A DNA stretch of 48,012 nucleotides from an uncultured Eubacterium sp. (GTDB lineage: Bacteria; Bacillota; Clostridia; Lachnospirales; Lachnospiraceae), in contig CAJTRZ010000008.1 in NCBI GenBank assembly GCA_910578975.1, forward strand, positions 1 through 48,012, in the 5' to 3' direction. Every line of letters begins with the position of its first letter. Position 1 is the first letter of the stretch. Position numbers and translations under genes: made by a program. Positions 25,757 to 34,976 of this stretch are shown piece by piece. The notes below the pieces were generated by a model, which was not told the DNA's origin, did not search any database, and was given only the letters and a program-made list of their open reading frames with translations.

Positions 25757-28700
25757 TTAAAGTAATTTAAACACCTTGCGTCCGGCATCTTTATACAATT
25801 CATAAGACTGCATCATCTCTCTGGCTGCATCATCGCGTCCTACATCTTTACAAATCATCATACCGTTAATCATTCCAAACCTGCTTTCATCATTATATGT
25901 ATTCTTTTCTGTAATTCGGATAGAAGAATTATCTACTACCTTTCCATATGGGAACTCATCAGAATATTCTGTAATACTGTAGTCAATCTTCTCACCGTAA
26001 AACATAATAATATTCTTTGTAAATATTCCCTGATAAATACTTTTCATTTCTTCTGTTATTTCTTTACTCTTCCCAAAAGAATTCTGTATTCTGTATGTAA
26101 TATTCACTCTGTGCTTTGGATTCGTTCTATAATCTATAATAGTTTTATCTACCAAATCAAATGGAATTTTAAACCACTTATTAAATTTCTTATAAAACTC
26201 GAAAATAACACCCTCCTTGACCAGTCCGTGAATCAGCACGTCACATATCTTTATCTGTCTCTCTGTCAGTTCTTCCCTCTTCGATAACTCCTCAACAAAT
26301 GCAATCTTGCAGATAAGCGGTGTAACCAGTCCGTTATCATATTCCTGTTCTAATATCTCCCAGATAATATTTGGACACTGTACTTTTTTTATAAAATAAT
26401 TATATGTTACATACGTATAAAATCCCTTACGAATCACAGTTGCCGTAGGTCCTTTCAGATAAGACTCATAAATGTCATAAATCTTATCCTCCATGTTTCC
26501 TTCAAATACATATTGTACTAATAATCTCTCTGCCAATATATTATCTTCCATTTCTTTTGTCTTCATTGCCAGATACAGTTGATACAATTCCAATGTACCT
26601 GTGCCATAGTACTTTCCAAGGTATAATAATACCTTGTCCTCTCTACATCCGTTTCGAAAGATTTCGGCACACATCTCTGTGACAATTTCATTATCCTGAT
26701 ATTCTTCCATATCTACATAATATAAACAGATTTTTTCCAACAGCTGACGCCTGATATTTCCATATCCATACTTTTCTATATATGGATAAACCGTATCCAA
26801 TAGATTTTTTTGTATTAAAATCTCAATTACTTTAACTCTTGACTGCATGGAAAGTTCCTCCATATCTAACTGTAGAATAAAACTGTCCATGTCTCCCTGA
26901 TCAAAACCTTTATAATAATAATTTACAATAAATTCTTTTAAACTCCATCTAAATTGTTCTGTCAATTTATCAGACTCTTCTATTTCTTTTAATTGGACTG
27001 CTTTTCCGGGATAATCCGCTGGTGCCTCCATTACTCTTTCTAACTGCATTAACCTAGTCATGAGATTACTGCCCTCATTGGTAATGTTGGCACAAACCTC
27101 CATCTTCTCCAATTCATATCTAATATCAGCCAGTATTCTCCCCTGCTTGTCCATAAAAACAATAATCGGTTCTGTCGTATATAAATTGATATATGCTTCT
27201 CTGTTAATAAACGGAACAGATTGAATGATATCCACCTCTTTGTGAGACACAATCACACTATTAACATTCTCGTTATTTACGGTAATACGATAAGTGTGCA
27301 TAATCTCTGGCATATATCTTGAAAGTTCTCCTTCTAAAAAATTGTCCGTTAATACATGAGAATAAATTTTACTCAGATGAACATTATTATTTCCCTGCAA
27401 TAACTGCTCAGTAACATACTTTTCCAGCCCGCTGTGATATTTGGCGTATAATTCATCCTGCATGCTTATATTTTCAATCATATTAGCATAGAAATAATCC
27501 TTGTTATACATCAAAGTGTCTGTTCCATAAGAGAAATATTTGTATGCCGCCTTATCTAACGGTGCATAACTGCTGGTATCAATGGAATAAATATAATATT
27601 CATACAGGTTTGTAATTTTTAACTCTCTCTCAACACCTTTTCTAAGCCATACAGAATAATCATCACAGTTCTTATTACTGTTAATAACAGCACTGCAAAT
27701 ACACGCTAAGACATCATCACTCTTCGTGTCATCATATATTCTACTTAGAATATTGATGTATTTTACATCAAATTCTCTCTCTTCAATAATAACATCTGCC
27801 GCCTGCTTTGCCAGTTCATCTCCAATCATATGATATCTGCCGGCAAAATTTAAAACCTGCAATTCAAACCTGTTTACCACGCGTAGCAGCTCCGGCTGCT
27901 GGTTTAAAACATTTGCCGCCTCAAAATACATAATCGGGCTTTTACACCCTTTACTGAACATCCTTTTAATTAATGTATATTTTAAACTTGGATTTTCGTC
28001 ATATCTGTCGTCCATCTGGAATAAAAGCCATAATAACTGCCACCTGTCATGACCGCCTTCATAATACTCTTCTATTTCCTTTTTCACCTGCTCTGTATAA
28101 CTGTTTTCATTTCTATACAATGCCTTAATATATAAATAATAGCAGTATGCAATAATGTTTCTGGAAGTGTTTACAGATACTTCTGCTGCCACCCGCTTCA
28201 GATATTCTCCTGCCTGCTCCTCATTTCCATTCAAAACGGAAATCTGTGCTTTTGCTAAGAGACCTGTTACATCGCACTTATTTTTCATCAGCCTCTGCTC
28301 AGCAATATTTATCGTTTCATTCATCCACCGCTTTCCATCTATTTTTCCGGTTCTGAATTTTAAATAATTTTTTACTAGATATAAATCACTTTTCTTACAT
28401 CTGATATAATCATCTATCTGATTTTTAGGATTTACAACAACGACATCAAAAGTTACCGTTTCATTCGCAGTTCTGAAGATAATTCTTCCAGGATTACTGC
28501 CACCATGCAGTTTCAGTGCATTAATAAAATACTGATATTCTGCTATCTTTCCATTAAACTGCTCCCCGGATATTTTCTCCTTACAGTTATAGAAAAAATC
28601 TCCGGTTACTTCTACATCAATATCCACATATCCCCAGCTGCTTCTTGCAATCTGTAGAATATCTCCATAGTTTTCTGTCAGGTCCGTATATTCTTTAATT

Positions 28701-29293
28701 TTATTTTTTATGCTGATTTTAACACGTTCTTTTAATCCCATGCCAACCAGAAATTCTTCTAAAGCAATATTTCTGTTAGAATTTCTCATTACCTGGTTAT
28801 AAAGTGCAATGGCATGATTATTATCCTTTAAGAAAAACTCAACGAAGTCCTTTGAAATAAACAAAATTAAAGCTTCATCATAACTTTTTTGAACCAGTTC
28901 CACAAACTGCTCCAAATTAGTAATCTTTCCTATCGTTGTATCAATTTCCTTTTGTTTTACTGTTATAGAAAAAGGAATCGCATAATCACCTGCCGTAGTT
29001 ACGACACTAATTGTACCACTGCATATCTGCCCTGGAATCAGATTCCTTCCATCGGCAATATAATGAATTTTATTGCTCACTCCATTAAATTGATTGTACT
29101 CAAAAGATAAATGACTGTCTGTAGAATACACAATTCCCTTTACTGCCATTCCATTCTTTCCTTTGATACTGATTTCACCCTCTGCCGTATCTCCTGTTTC
29201 AAGCTCCACTGCTATTTTATTCTCAGATATAAGTGCATCCGCAGTCTCATATACTGCATTTCCTGATGCTAGTTTTTCGATTATTGCTTTCAA
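25757..29293 (-). CDS. DUF5717-type giant protein (1178 aa)
   Basis: A large soluble protein. The first 110 residues or so form an Ig-like beta domain (GDTAEGEISIKGKNGMAVKG), and there is a second beta segment at about 220-290. The rest is mostly helical, with TPR-like repeats (about 330-560 and 820-1000). No signal peptide or membrane segment. The start codon is TTG with GAGG upstream. It is the first gene of the trio and starts 65 bases after rarA on the same strand. The match to DUF5717 is from memory of Lachnospiraceae proteins. The function is unknown; the size and repeats suggest a scaffold for the Hsp70-like partner. Confidence 0.75.
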   Translation of the reverse strand: MKAIIEKLASGNAVYETADALISENKIAVELETGDTAEGEISIKGKNGMAVKGIVYSTDSHLSFEYNQFNGVSNKIHYIADGRNLIPGQICSGTISVVTTAGDYAIPFSITVKQKEIDTTIGKITNLEQFVELVQKSYDEALILFISKDFVEFFLKDNNHAIALYNQVMRNSNRNIALEEFLVGMGLKERVKISIKNKIKEYTDLTENYGDILQIARSSWGYVDIDVEVTGDFFYNCKEKISGEQFNGKIAEYQYFINALKLHGGSNPGRIIFRTANETVTFDVVVVNPKNQIDDYIRCKKSDLYLVKNYLKFRTGKIDGKRWMNETINIAEQRLMKNKCDVTGLLAKAQISVLNGNEEQAGEYLKRVAAEVSVNTSRNIIAYCYYLYIKALYRNENSYTEQVKKEIEEYYEGGHDRWQLLWLLFQMDDRYDENPSLKYTLIKRMFSKGCKSPIMYFEAANVLNQQPELLRVVNRFELQVLNFAGRYHMIGDELAKQAADVIIEEREFDVKYINILSRIYDDTKSDDVLACICSAVINSNKNCDDYSVWLRKGVERELKITNLYEYYIYSIDTSSYAPLDKAAYKYFSYGTDTLMYNKDYFYANMIENISMQDELYAKYHSGLEKYVTEQLLQGNNNVHLSKIYSHVLTDNFLEGELSRYMPEIMHTYRITVNNENVNSVIVSHKEVDIIQSVPFINREAYINLYTTEPIIVFMDKQGRILADIRYELEKMEVCANITNEGSNLMTRLMQLERVMEAPADYPGKAVQLKEIEESDKLTEQFRWSLKEFIVNYYYKGFDQGDMDSFILQLDMEELSMQSRVKVIEILIQKNLLDTVYPYIEKYGYGNIRRQLLEKICLYYVDMEEYQDNEIVTEMCAEIFRNGCREDKVLLYLGKYYGTGTLELYQLYLAMKTKEMEDNILAERLLVQYVFEGNMEDKIYDIYESYLKGPTATVIRKGFYTYVTYNYFIKKVQCPNIIWEILEQEYDNGLVTPLICKIAFVEELSKREELTERQIKICDVLIHGLVKEGVIFEFYKKFNKWFKIPFDLVDKTIIDYRTNPKHRVNITYRIQNSFGKSKEITEEMKSIYQGIFTKNIIMFYGEKIDYSITEYSDEFPYGKVVDNSSIRITEKNTYNDESRFGMINGMMICKDVGRDDAAREMMQSYELYKDAGRKVFKLL

Positions 29294-29357
29294 TTAAAAT
29301 ACCTCAACATCTATTTCTTTATTTACAGTATTACAACAATACATTCATCAGCTATAT

Positions 29358-30686
29358 TTATTCTGTATCGCATGACTGAATTGTTGCAAAATATTTCTTT
29401 ACTTCTTTCTCATACCCTAAGTCACCTGGTTCATAAAATTTTTTATCTTCCAGTCCATCTGGCAGATACTGCTGTTTTACGTAATGATTAGGATAATTAT
29501 GTGCATATTTATATCCGATGCCATGTCCCAGCTTTGATGAGCCTTTATAATGTGAATCCATCAGATGTACCGGAACCTTTGCAGTAACTGTATTCTTCAC
29601 AGTCTCCATCGCACTGAATATCGCATTGCAGGACGCATTACTCTTCGGAGAAGTTGCCACATAAATCACTGCCTCTGACAAAATCAACTGTGACTCCGGC
29701 ATACCTACTTTATGTACTGCATCTGCCGCAGCTGTTGCCACTACTAAAGCCTGTGGATTTGCCATTCCTACATCTTCCGCTGCACAAATCATAATTCTCC
29801 TTGCAATAAAATCCACACTCTCTCCCGCATACAACATCTTCGCTAAATAATAAACTGCCGCATCCGGGTCAGACCCCCGCATACTCTTAATAAAAGCAGA
29901 TATTGTATCGTAATGATTATCTCCACCCTTATCATAACGCAATGCTCTCTTCTGGATACACTGCTCCGCAACCTCTAAAGTAATATGTATCTTTCCATCT
30001 GATTCCGGCTCTGTCGTGAGAACGCCTAATTCCACTGCATTCAATGCCGTTCTGGCGTCCCCATTGGATAAACCTGCCAAAAACTCTACAGCGTCTTCAT
30101 CAATCGCTGCATTATAAATGCCCATTCCATTTTCTTTGTCCTCTACAGCACGATGTATCAGTGTTTTTATATTCTCTTCCGTTAACGGCTGTAATTCAAA
30201 AACAATAGACCGGGAAATCAAGGCTGTGTTCACCTCAAAATATGGATTCTCTGTAGTCGCTCCTATTAAAATAACTGTTCCATCTTCTACAAAAGGAAGC
30301 AGATAATCCTGCTGGCCTTTATTAAAACGATGTATCTCGTCTACAAAAAGAATCGTTTTCCTTCCATTCATCGCCATGGTCTGCTTTGCTTTTTCTACCA
30401 CACCTTCCATGTCCTTCTTCCCTGCCACAGTTGCGTTTAACTGCATAAACTCTGCACTGGTAGTATTCGCAATCACTTTCGCCAATGTAGTCTTTCCAGT
30501 ACCAGGTGGTCCATAAAAAATAACAGAACTGATTTTGTCAGCCTTAATTGCTCTGTATAAAAGTTTCCCCTTGCCGATAATATGCTCCTGACCGACTACC
30601 TGTTCTAATGTTTTTGGTCTGAGTCTGCTTGCCAATGGGGATTCTTTCTCACTATTTATATTCCTTGCATAGTCAAAAATATCCAT
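29358..30686 (-). CDS. rarA: Replication-associated recombination protein A (RarA/MgsA)
   Basis: AAA+ ATPase that acts at stalled or damaged replication forks. The 442-aa product has Walker A GPPGTGKTT (residues 59-67), Walker B FVDEIHRFNKGQQ (about 114-126), sensor 1 IGATTENPYFEVN and an arginine-finger region ISRS. The MgsA C-terminal tetramerisation domain follows (LVATAAADAVHKVG... HLMDSHYKGSSKLGHG). Length and motifs are typical. GAGG lies seven bases before the ATG. It may be transcribed with the DUF5717 trio that follows. Confidence 0.96.
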   Translation of the reverse strand: MDIFDYARNINSEKESPLASRLRPKTLEQVVGQEHIIGKGKLLYRAIKADKISSVIFYGPPGTGKTTLAKVIANTTSAEFMQLNATVAGKKDMEGVVEKAKQTMAMNGRKTILFVDEIHRFNKGQQDYLLPFVEDGTVILIGATTENPYFEVNTALISRSIVFELQPLTEENIKTLIHRAVEDKENGMGIYNAAIDEDAVEFLAGLSNGDARTALNAVELGVLTTEPESDGKIHITLEVAEQCIQKRALRYDKGGDNHYDTISAFIKSMRGSDPDAAVYYLAKMLYAGESVDFIARRIMICAAEDVGMANPQALVVATAAADAVHKVGMPESQLILSEAVIYVATSPKSNASCNAIFSAMETVKNTVTAKVPVHLMDSHYKGSSKLGHGIGYKYAHNYPNHYVKQQYLPDGLEDKKFYEPGDLGYEKEVKKYFATIQSCDTE

Positions 30687-30824
30687 TATTCTGCCTCATT
30701 ATCTAAAAAAATATACGATTATATACAAATATACATACTCTATTTTATTCTATCATAAAAACCCACTGATTTGTATCATATCTACAATTTTCCCCCTGCT
30801 TTTTTTCAGTAATAGTGTCCTAAT

Positions 30825-30853
30825 TTGAGAAAAATGCAATTTTATGGTAGAAT
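30825..30853 (+). promoter_or_regulatory. Sigma-A promoter of the citrate synthase gene
   Basis: TTGAGA (30825-30830), 17-base spacer, TAGAAT (30848-30853). An AAAGGAGGAGG ribosome-binding site precedes the ATG at 30910. The gene is the only convincing plus-strand gene in the window, divergent from rarA. Confidence 0.7.
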
Positions 30854-30909
30854 AAATGTCTTCGAGCGTGTTTTTAAACACCATAACAAAATAAAGGAGG
30901 AGGATTTAT

Positions 30910-32286
30910 ATGATAAATATCAACAGAGAATTTGACGAGGCAAAACTTATGCCACAAATCAATAAGTATGCTGACAGGTGTATTACCAACTCCTGTATTG
31001 ACCCTGATTTGTATGAAGAATACAAAGTAAAACGCGGGCTTCGTGAAAAAGGGGGAAAAGGTGTTTTAACTGGTCTTACCGAAATTGGTGATGTTCACTC
31101 ATTTGAGGTCTTAGATGGTGTAACAGTACCTTGCGAAGGTCAGTTATTTTATAGAGGAATTAACATTGAGGACATTGTAAAAGGATTTATAGAAGAAAAA
31201 AGATTTGGTTTTGAGGAAGTAACCTATCTTCTCCTTTTTGGAGAATTACCAAATGAAAAACGTTTAGAAAATTTTAATAATGTTTTGGCAGAATATCGGA
31301 CACTTCCCACTTCTTTTGTAAGAGACATTATTATGAAGGCAACGAGTTCTGATATGATGAACCAGTTAGCCAGAAGTGTTCTGTCTCTGTATTCATGGGA
31401 TGACAATCCGGACGATACTTCCGTACCGAATGTCCTTCGCCAGAGTTTAAGTCTCATATCCAGAGTTCCTTTGATTTCTGTATATAGTTATCAGGCAATG
31501 AGACATTACCATTATGGTGACAACTTACATATTATTAATCCAGACCCAAAACTTTCTACTGCAGAAAATATTTTAAGATTATTACGACCAGACAGTTCTT
31601 ATACAGAACTTGAAGCCAGAATATTAGACTTAGCTTTAGTTTTACATGCAGAACATGGTGGTGGAAATAATTCTACTTTTACAACCCATGTTGTATCTTC
31701 TTCGGGAACAGATACTTATTCTGCTATCGCCGCTTCTCTTGGCTCACTTAAAGGACCAAAACATGGCGGTGCAAACATCAAGGTGAAGCATATGTTTGAC
31801 AATATGAAAGAAACGATTGATGACTGGAATGATGATGAAGAAATCAAGAGTTATCTGCGTGGCATATTAGACAAACGCCTTTATGATAAATCTGGTCTTA
31901 TCTATGGTATCGGTCACGCTGTATATGCAATATCGGACCCACGAGCCAAACTGTTAAAAGGGTTTACAGAAAAACTGGCGATTGAAAAAGGACGTACTGA
32001 TGAATTAAAACTCTATGAAAATGTCGAAAGACTGGCACCGGAAATTATTTCTAAATCTCACAACAGACAAAAGAGAGTCAGTGCTAATGTGGATTTCTAC
32101 AGTGGATTTGTTTATTCCATGCTGGGACTTCCAGATGAATTATACACGCCTCTTTTTGCTGCTGCCAGAATGGCAGGCTGGAGTGCACACCGTCTGGAAG
32201 AGATTATTAATGCTGGAAAGATTATTCGCCCGGCATATAAGAATGTGGCAAAGAAAACAGAATATGTGCCATTAAGCAAAAGATAA
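30910..32286 (+). CDS. gltA: Citrate synthase
   Basis: Condenses oxaloacetate and acetyl-CoA to citrate. The 458-aa product carries conserved stretches LHAEHGGGNNSTF, LKGPKHGGANIKV and IYGIGHAVYAISDPRA, which hold the His and Asp residues of the active site, and a C-terminal domain with VNFYSGFVYSMLG-like sequence (VDFYSGFVYSMLG). The length is slightly above that of Bacillus CitZ. Its own promoter and terminator make it a monocistronic unit. No aconitase or isocitrate dehydrogenase gene is visible nearby. The symbol could equally be citZ. Confidence 0.96.
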   Translation: MININREFDEAKLMPQINKYADRCITNSCIDPDLYEEYKVKRGLREKGGKGVLTGLTEIGDVHSFEVLDGVTVPCEGQLFYRGINIEDIVKGFIEEKRFGFEEVTYLLLFGELPNEKRLENFNNVLAEYRTLPTSFVRDIIMKATSSDMMNQLARSVLSLYSWDDNPDDTSVPNVLRQSLSLISRVPLISVYSYQAMRHYHYGDNLHIINPDPKLSTAENILRLLRPDSSYTELEARILDLALVLHAEHGGGNNSTFTTHVVSSSGTDTYSAIAASLGSLKGPKHGGANIKVKHMFDNMKETIDDWNDDEEIKSYLRGILDKRLYDKSGLIYGIGHAVYAISDPRAKLLKGFTEKLAIEKGRTDELKLYENVERLAPEIISKSHNRQKRVSANVDFYSGFVYSMLGLPDELYTPLFAAARMAGWSAHRLEEIINAGKIIRPAYKNVAKKTEYVPLSKR

Positions 32287-32344
32287 TAGTAATGACTTTA
32301 TGATTTTTAAAAAAGGGACTGTCAATCAAGACGGCTATGAACGA

Positions 32345-32391
32345 AGAGGCATGTGACTCGCACGAGTCACATGCCTCTCTGAAATTTTTTT
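32345..32391 (+). terminator. Strong terminator of the citrate synthase gene
   Basis: Perfect 16-base arms AGAGGCATGTGACTCG / CGAGTCACATGCCTCT (32345-32360 and 32363-32378) separated by CA, followed by a run of T (32384-32391). Confidence 0.9.
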
Positions 32392-32559
32392 ATAAAAAGA
32401 GAAAGGTGCTGTAAAAAAGTAAACTCTCTCTATCCTCTCCCATAAAACACATTAAAAAATTACATATATAAAGTATTATTTTTTGATTTTCTCGATGTAT
32501 TTTTACCATTCTATTCCACGTTATCTACTAATTTACATATATTAACTTTTATTTTTTTA

Positions 32560-32756
32560 TATACATATGTAATATATTTCCATTTGTCAAATATTTTAAA
32601 TGCTTTTACATATATGTTTTGTAGTTTTAGGTAAACGATATATGTAATTTATTCTCATTTGCCATAATTTTTAAATAATTTTACATGAACATTTTGGTAG
32701 TTTGACAAAAAATATATGTAATTTGTTTTTATTTTTCGTGAATTTAATTATTTAAC
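32560..32756. repeat. AT-rich imperfect tandem repeat, period about 75 bp
   Basis: Three units whose shared anchor TATGTAAT starts at 32566, 32641 and 32715 (periods 75 and 74). Each unit also has CATTTG(C/T)C, TTTTAAAT-like and TTTTACAT segments; the third is incomplete. No coding frame runs through the region. Apart from this repeat and the terminator, I see no gene between 32287 and 32812. Confidence 0.7.
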
Positions 32757-32812
32757 AAAAAAGTGTGTGTTAAACAACATCTCTAAAAAAAGAGACTTTT
32801 TTCCAGACTATC

Positions 32813-32932
32813 TTATAATGCTGTTTTACCCAACTCAAACAATTCATCCAGACATATATCCTGTCCATCTGGCCATATAACAGTATAACCATCTGTAGTA
32901 ACACATTTAAAATATTCAAAACAAAATAGGTA
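32813..32932 (-). pseudogene. DUF2442 gene remnant (C-terminal part)
   Basis: A frame without a start codon, bounded upstream by TAG. It encodes 39 residues with FKCVTTDGYTVIWPDGQDIC and DELFELGKTAL, the usual C-terminal end of DUF2442 proteins (typical WPNGxDI and LYELGK). Only about half of an expected 80-100-residue protein is left. DUF2442 genes often sit beside a DUF4160 gene; none is seen here. Confidence 0.7.
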
Positions 32933-32943
32933 CTAAAATAGCA

Positions 32944-33123
32944 TTACCGAAACTGATTTATTTCTTTGTCATATTCATAACCAATAGTCGCCAACTTACA
33001 AACCAGTTCATCTCTATTAACATCTTTTGCTTTGCAAAATTCATCCAAGTCGGAATAAAAATCTCTTAGGCTTGTATTCACAACACTTAGCAGCAGCACC
33101 GGGTCTTTTGGTAAATCACTCAT
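32944..33123 (-). CDS. DUF4250 small protein (59 aa)
   Basis: A short gene. AGGAG lies six bases before the ATG at 33123. The product MSDLPKDPVLLLSVVNTSLR followed by DFYSDLDEFC and TIGYEYDKEINQF matches the DUF4250 pattern (PKDPVMLLS-VNTKLRD, YEYDEE-NQF). The family is small, cytoplasmic and of unknown role in Firmicutes. The gene stands between the DUF2442 remnant and a small membrane protein gene on the same strand. Confidence 0.85.
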   Translation of the reverse strand: MSDLPKDPVLLLSVVNTSLRDFYSDLDEFCKAKDVNRDELVCKLATIGYEYDKEINQFR

Positions 33124-33192
33124 AACAATCTCCTGTTCTTTATTCTATATCACACAAAATCTTGTGACAGTTCAGCCAGCAGCTTGAAAAGC

Positions 33193-33588
33193 CTATCTGT
33201 ACTTTGCTCCCCAAATCAAATAACCAATAATCACTCCTACGCCAATGCCTATCAGCATATGTACAATACGCATGATATCCATTTCCTTTGGCTCATTAGC
33301 GACTCCCGCTGCCTTCTTCTGCTTACGGTTAAACCTCACAATATCAATAGCAATGACAATCGCACCAATTAATGAGATGATAAATGTAAAAAATGTCACG
33401 ATTAGTGCCTGTATCATACCAAACACTGCTATCATAACAGAAATAAATGAAATAATTGCTGATGGTGCTGTAATTGCCATTGCAATTTTTCCTACCGTTC
33501 CTGGTGTATATTTTTCATATCCGGTATTCGCCTGATAATTCTTCTGTCCTTTATACATATAATTATAATTCATTTGTTTCTTACCCAT
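33193..33588 (-). CDS. Small membrane protein of unknown function
   Basis: A 131-aa protein with a polar Tyr/Asn-rich N-terminus (about residues 1-30), two closely spaced membrane helices (about 35-60 and 62-84), a charged loop (FNRKQKKAAGVANEPKEMD) and a third helix (about 105-127). The gene starts only 12 bases after the small-multidrug-export gene and on the same strand, so the two are probably cotranscribed. No family is recognised. Confidence 0.7.
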   Translation of the reverse strand: MGKKQMNYNYMYKGQKNYQANTGYEKYTPGTVGKIAMAITAPSAIISFISVMIAVFGMIQALIVTFFTFIISLIGAIVIAIDIVRFNRKQKKAAGVANEPKEMDIMRIVHMLIGIGVGVIIGYLIWGAKYR

Positions 33589-33600
33589 AACAACTCCTCA

Positions 33601-34077
33601 CTAGAAAGCAGCATTAAACGCTGATACTCCCAACGCACTTAACACTCCCATAATAACTCCTGCAAGCAGAACTCCTCCCATACAGGCAAGGACACTCTTC
33701 TTAAAATCCATATCTAAAAAGCTGGCTGCCAAAGTACCGGTCCATGCTCCAGTACCAGGAAGTGGTATTCCTACAAACAATAATAATGCAACATAAAGAC
33801 CACGCCCTGCCTTAGCTTTTAGTTTCTCTCCACCACGCTCACCTTTGTCAAGACACCATGAGAAAAATGGTCCGATAAACTTTTTATCTGCTCCCCAGAT
33901 TAATACCTTTCTTGCAAAGAAAAATATAAATGGAACGGGCAGCATATTTCCAATTACACAAATAATATATGATGGTGTCATAGGAAGACCAAAGACTGCT
34001 GCATACGGCAGTGCTCCTCTTAATTCTACAATCGGCACCATTGAAATTAAAAACACAATTAAATATTTTCCTAACAT
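33601..34077 (-). CDS. Putative small multi-drug export protein (COG2426)
   Basis: A 158-aa polytopic membrane protein. Family marks are the MVPIVELRGALPYA opening, the cytoplasmic loop CLDKGERGGEKLKAKAGRG and the VGIPLPGTGAWTGTLAA segment. The length fits the family. The transport activity is an annotation tradition, not demonstrated widely. GGGGAAG precedes the ATG; a sigma-A promoter lies at 34110-34138. First gene of a likely two-gene unit with the 131-aa membrane protein. Confidence 0.85.
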   Translation of the reverse strand: MLGKYLIVFLISMVPIVELRGALPYAAVFGLPMTPSYIICVIGNMLPVPFIFFFARKVLIWGADKKFIGPFFSWCLDKGERGGEKLKAKAGRGLYVALLLFVGIPLPGTGAWTGTLAASFLDMDFKKSVLACMGGVLLAGVIMGVLSALGVSAFNAAF

Positions 34078-34109
34078 AACTTCCCCTTTTCTTTTTGTAT
34101 ACTTTCATC

Positions 34110-34138
34110 AGTATAACATTGGCACTATCTTTTCACAA
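34110..34138 (-). promoter_or_regulatory. Sigma-A promoter of the small-multidrug-export gene
   Basis: Minus-strand TTGTGA (34133-34138), 17-base spacer, TATACT (34110-34115), about 33 bases before the ATG. Confidence 0.65.
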
Positions 34139-34180
34139 TATGTTTTGCTGATTTTTCATATTTATTTTCACATCCCTATT

Positions 34181-34909
34181 TTATTGATTTTTACTAATGA
34201 CCTTTGCACTATCAATTTTATCAATCGTTACAAATTCATAACCTTTCTTCTGCAGTTCATCAATTATAATAAACGCTGCATTGACAGATGTTTTAAATAT
34301 ATCATGTAATAGAATAATATCTCCCGGTTTTGTATTCTTTATGACACGCCTTGCAACAATACTTGCATTCTGGTCCTTCCAGTCTTCCGGATCCACGCTC
34401 CACAATACAATAGACATATCTGTCTCTTCCAACAGTCTGTCATCCCAATCTCCATAAGGCGGACGGATGTACTTTGGCGTTTTTCCCGTGACTCTTTTAA
34501 TACACTCATTTGTTTTTTCAATTTCTTCTTTAGAAGTTTCATAATTGCTTCTTTTTAAATCAATATGTGAATATGTATGATTACCAACGATATGTCCTTC
34601 TTTGCTCATTCTTCGAACAACATCTTCACTGTATTGAATCTCCCTTCCCGTCAAAAAGAACGTAGCCTTAACACCACGTTCTTTTAATCCATCTAGAAGT
34701 ATCTCTGTATACACTGTACTTGGTCCATCATCAAAAGTAATCGCGACCTTTGGTTTGTCACTCACCTTGTCACTGGCTACCCCTGCCGGAACTTCATTTC
34801 CGCTGTCTACCTTTTCAAACTTTTCAGGTTCTTTCACTTCACTTCTTCCTATATACCATACAGTAATGTTTAAAACAACTAATAATAATAAAATTAAATT
34901 CTTTTTCAC
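34181..34909 (-). CDS. Polysaccharide deacetylase (NodB homology domain)
   Basis: A 242-aa membrane-anchored or secreted enzyme. The N-terminal hydrophobic segment NLILLLLVVLNITVWYIG (about residues 4-21) is an anchor or signal. NodB motifs follow in order: AITFDDGPS (motif 1, catalytic and metal Asp), HTYSHIDL (motif 2, metal His pair), RPPYGDWDDR (motif 3), LWSVDPEDW (motif 4) and ILLHD (motif 5). All key residues are present, so it should be active on peptidoglycan or chitin-like sugars. The start codon appears to be GTG. It ends about 70 bases before the promoter of the next gene. Confidence 0.92.
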   Translation of the reverse strand: MKKNLILLLLVVLNITVWYIGRSEVKEPEKFEKVDSGNEVPAGVASDKVSDKPKVAITFDDGPSTVYTEILLDGLKERGVKATFFLTGREIQYSEDVVRRMSKEGHIVGNHTYSHIDLKRSNYETSKEEIEKTNECIKRVTGKTPKYIRPPYGDWDDRLLEETDMSIVLWSVDPEDWKDQNASIVARRVIKNTKPGDIILLHDIFKTSVNAAFIIIDELQKKGYEFVTIDKIDSAKVISKNQ

Positions 34910-34976
34910 AACAAATCCAAAAACATTTATTAGCTATTTTATGCATAATACTTTTCTTTCATTCTCTAAAATATTC

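Noticed and set aside
32560..32756. Possible CRISPR array
   Set aside because: Units are about 75 bases, imperfect and without equal-length unique spacers; no cas genes are visible.
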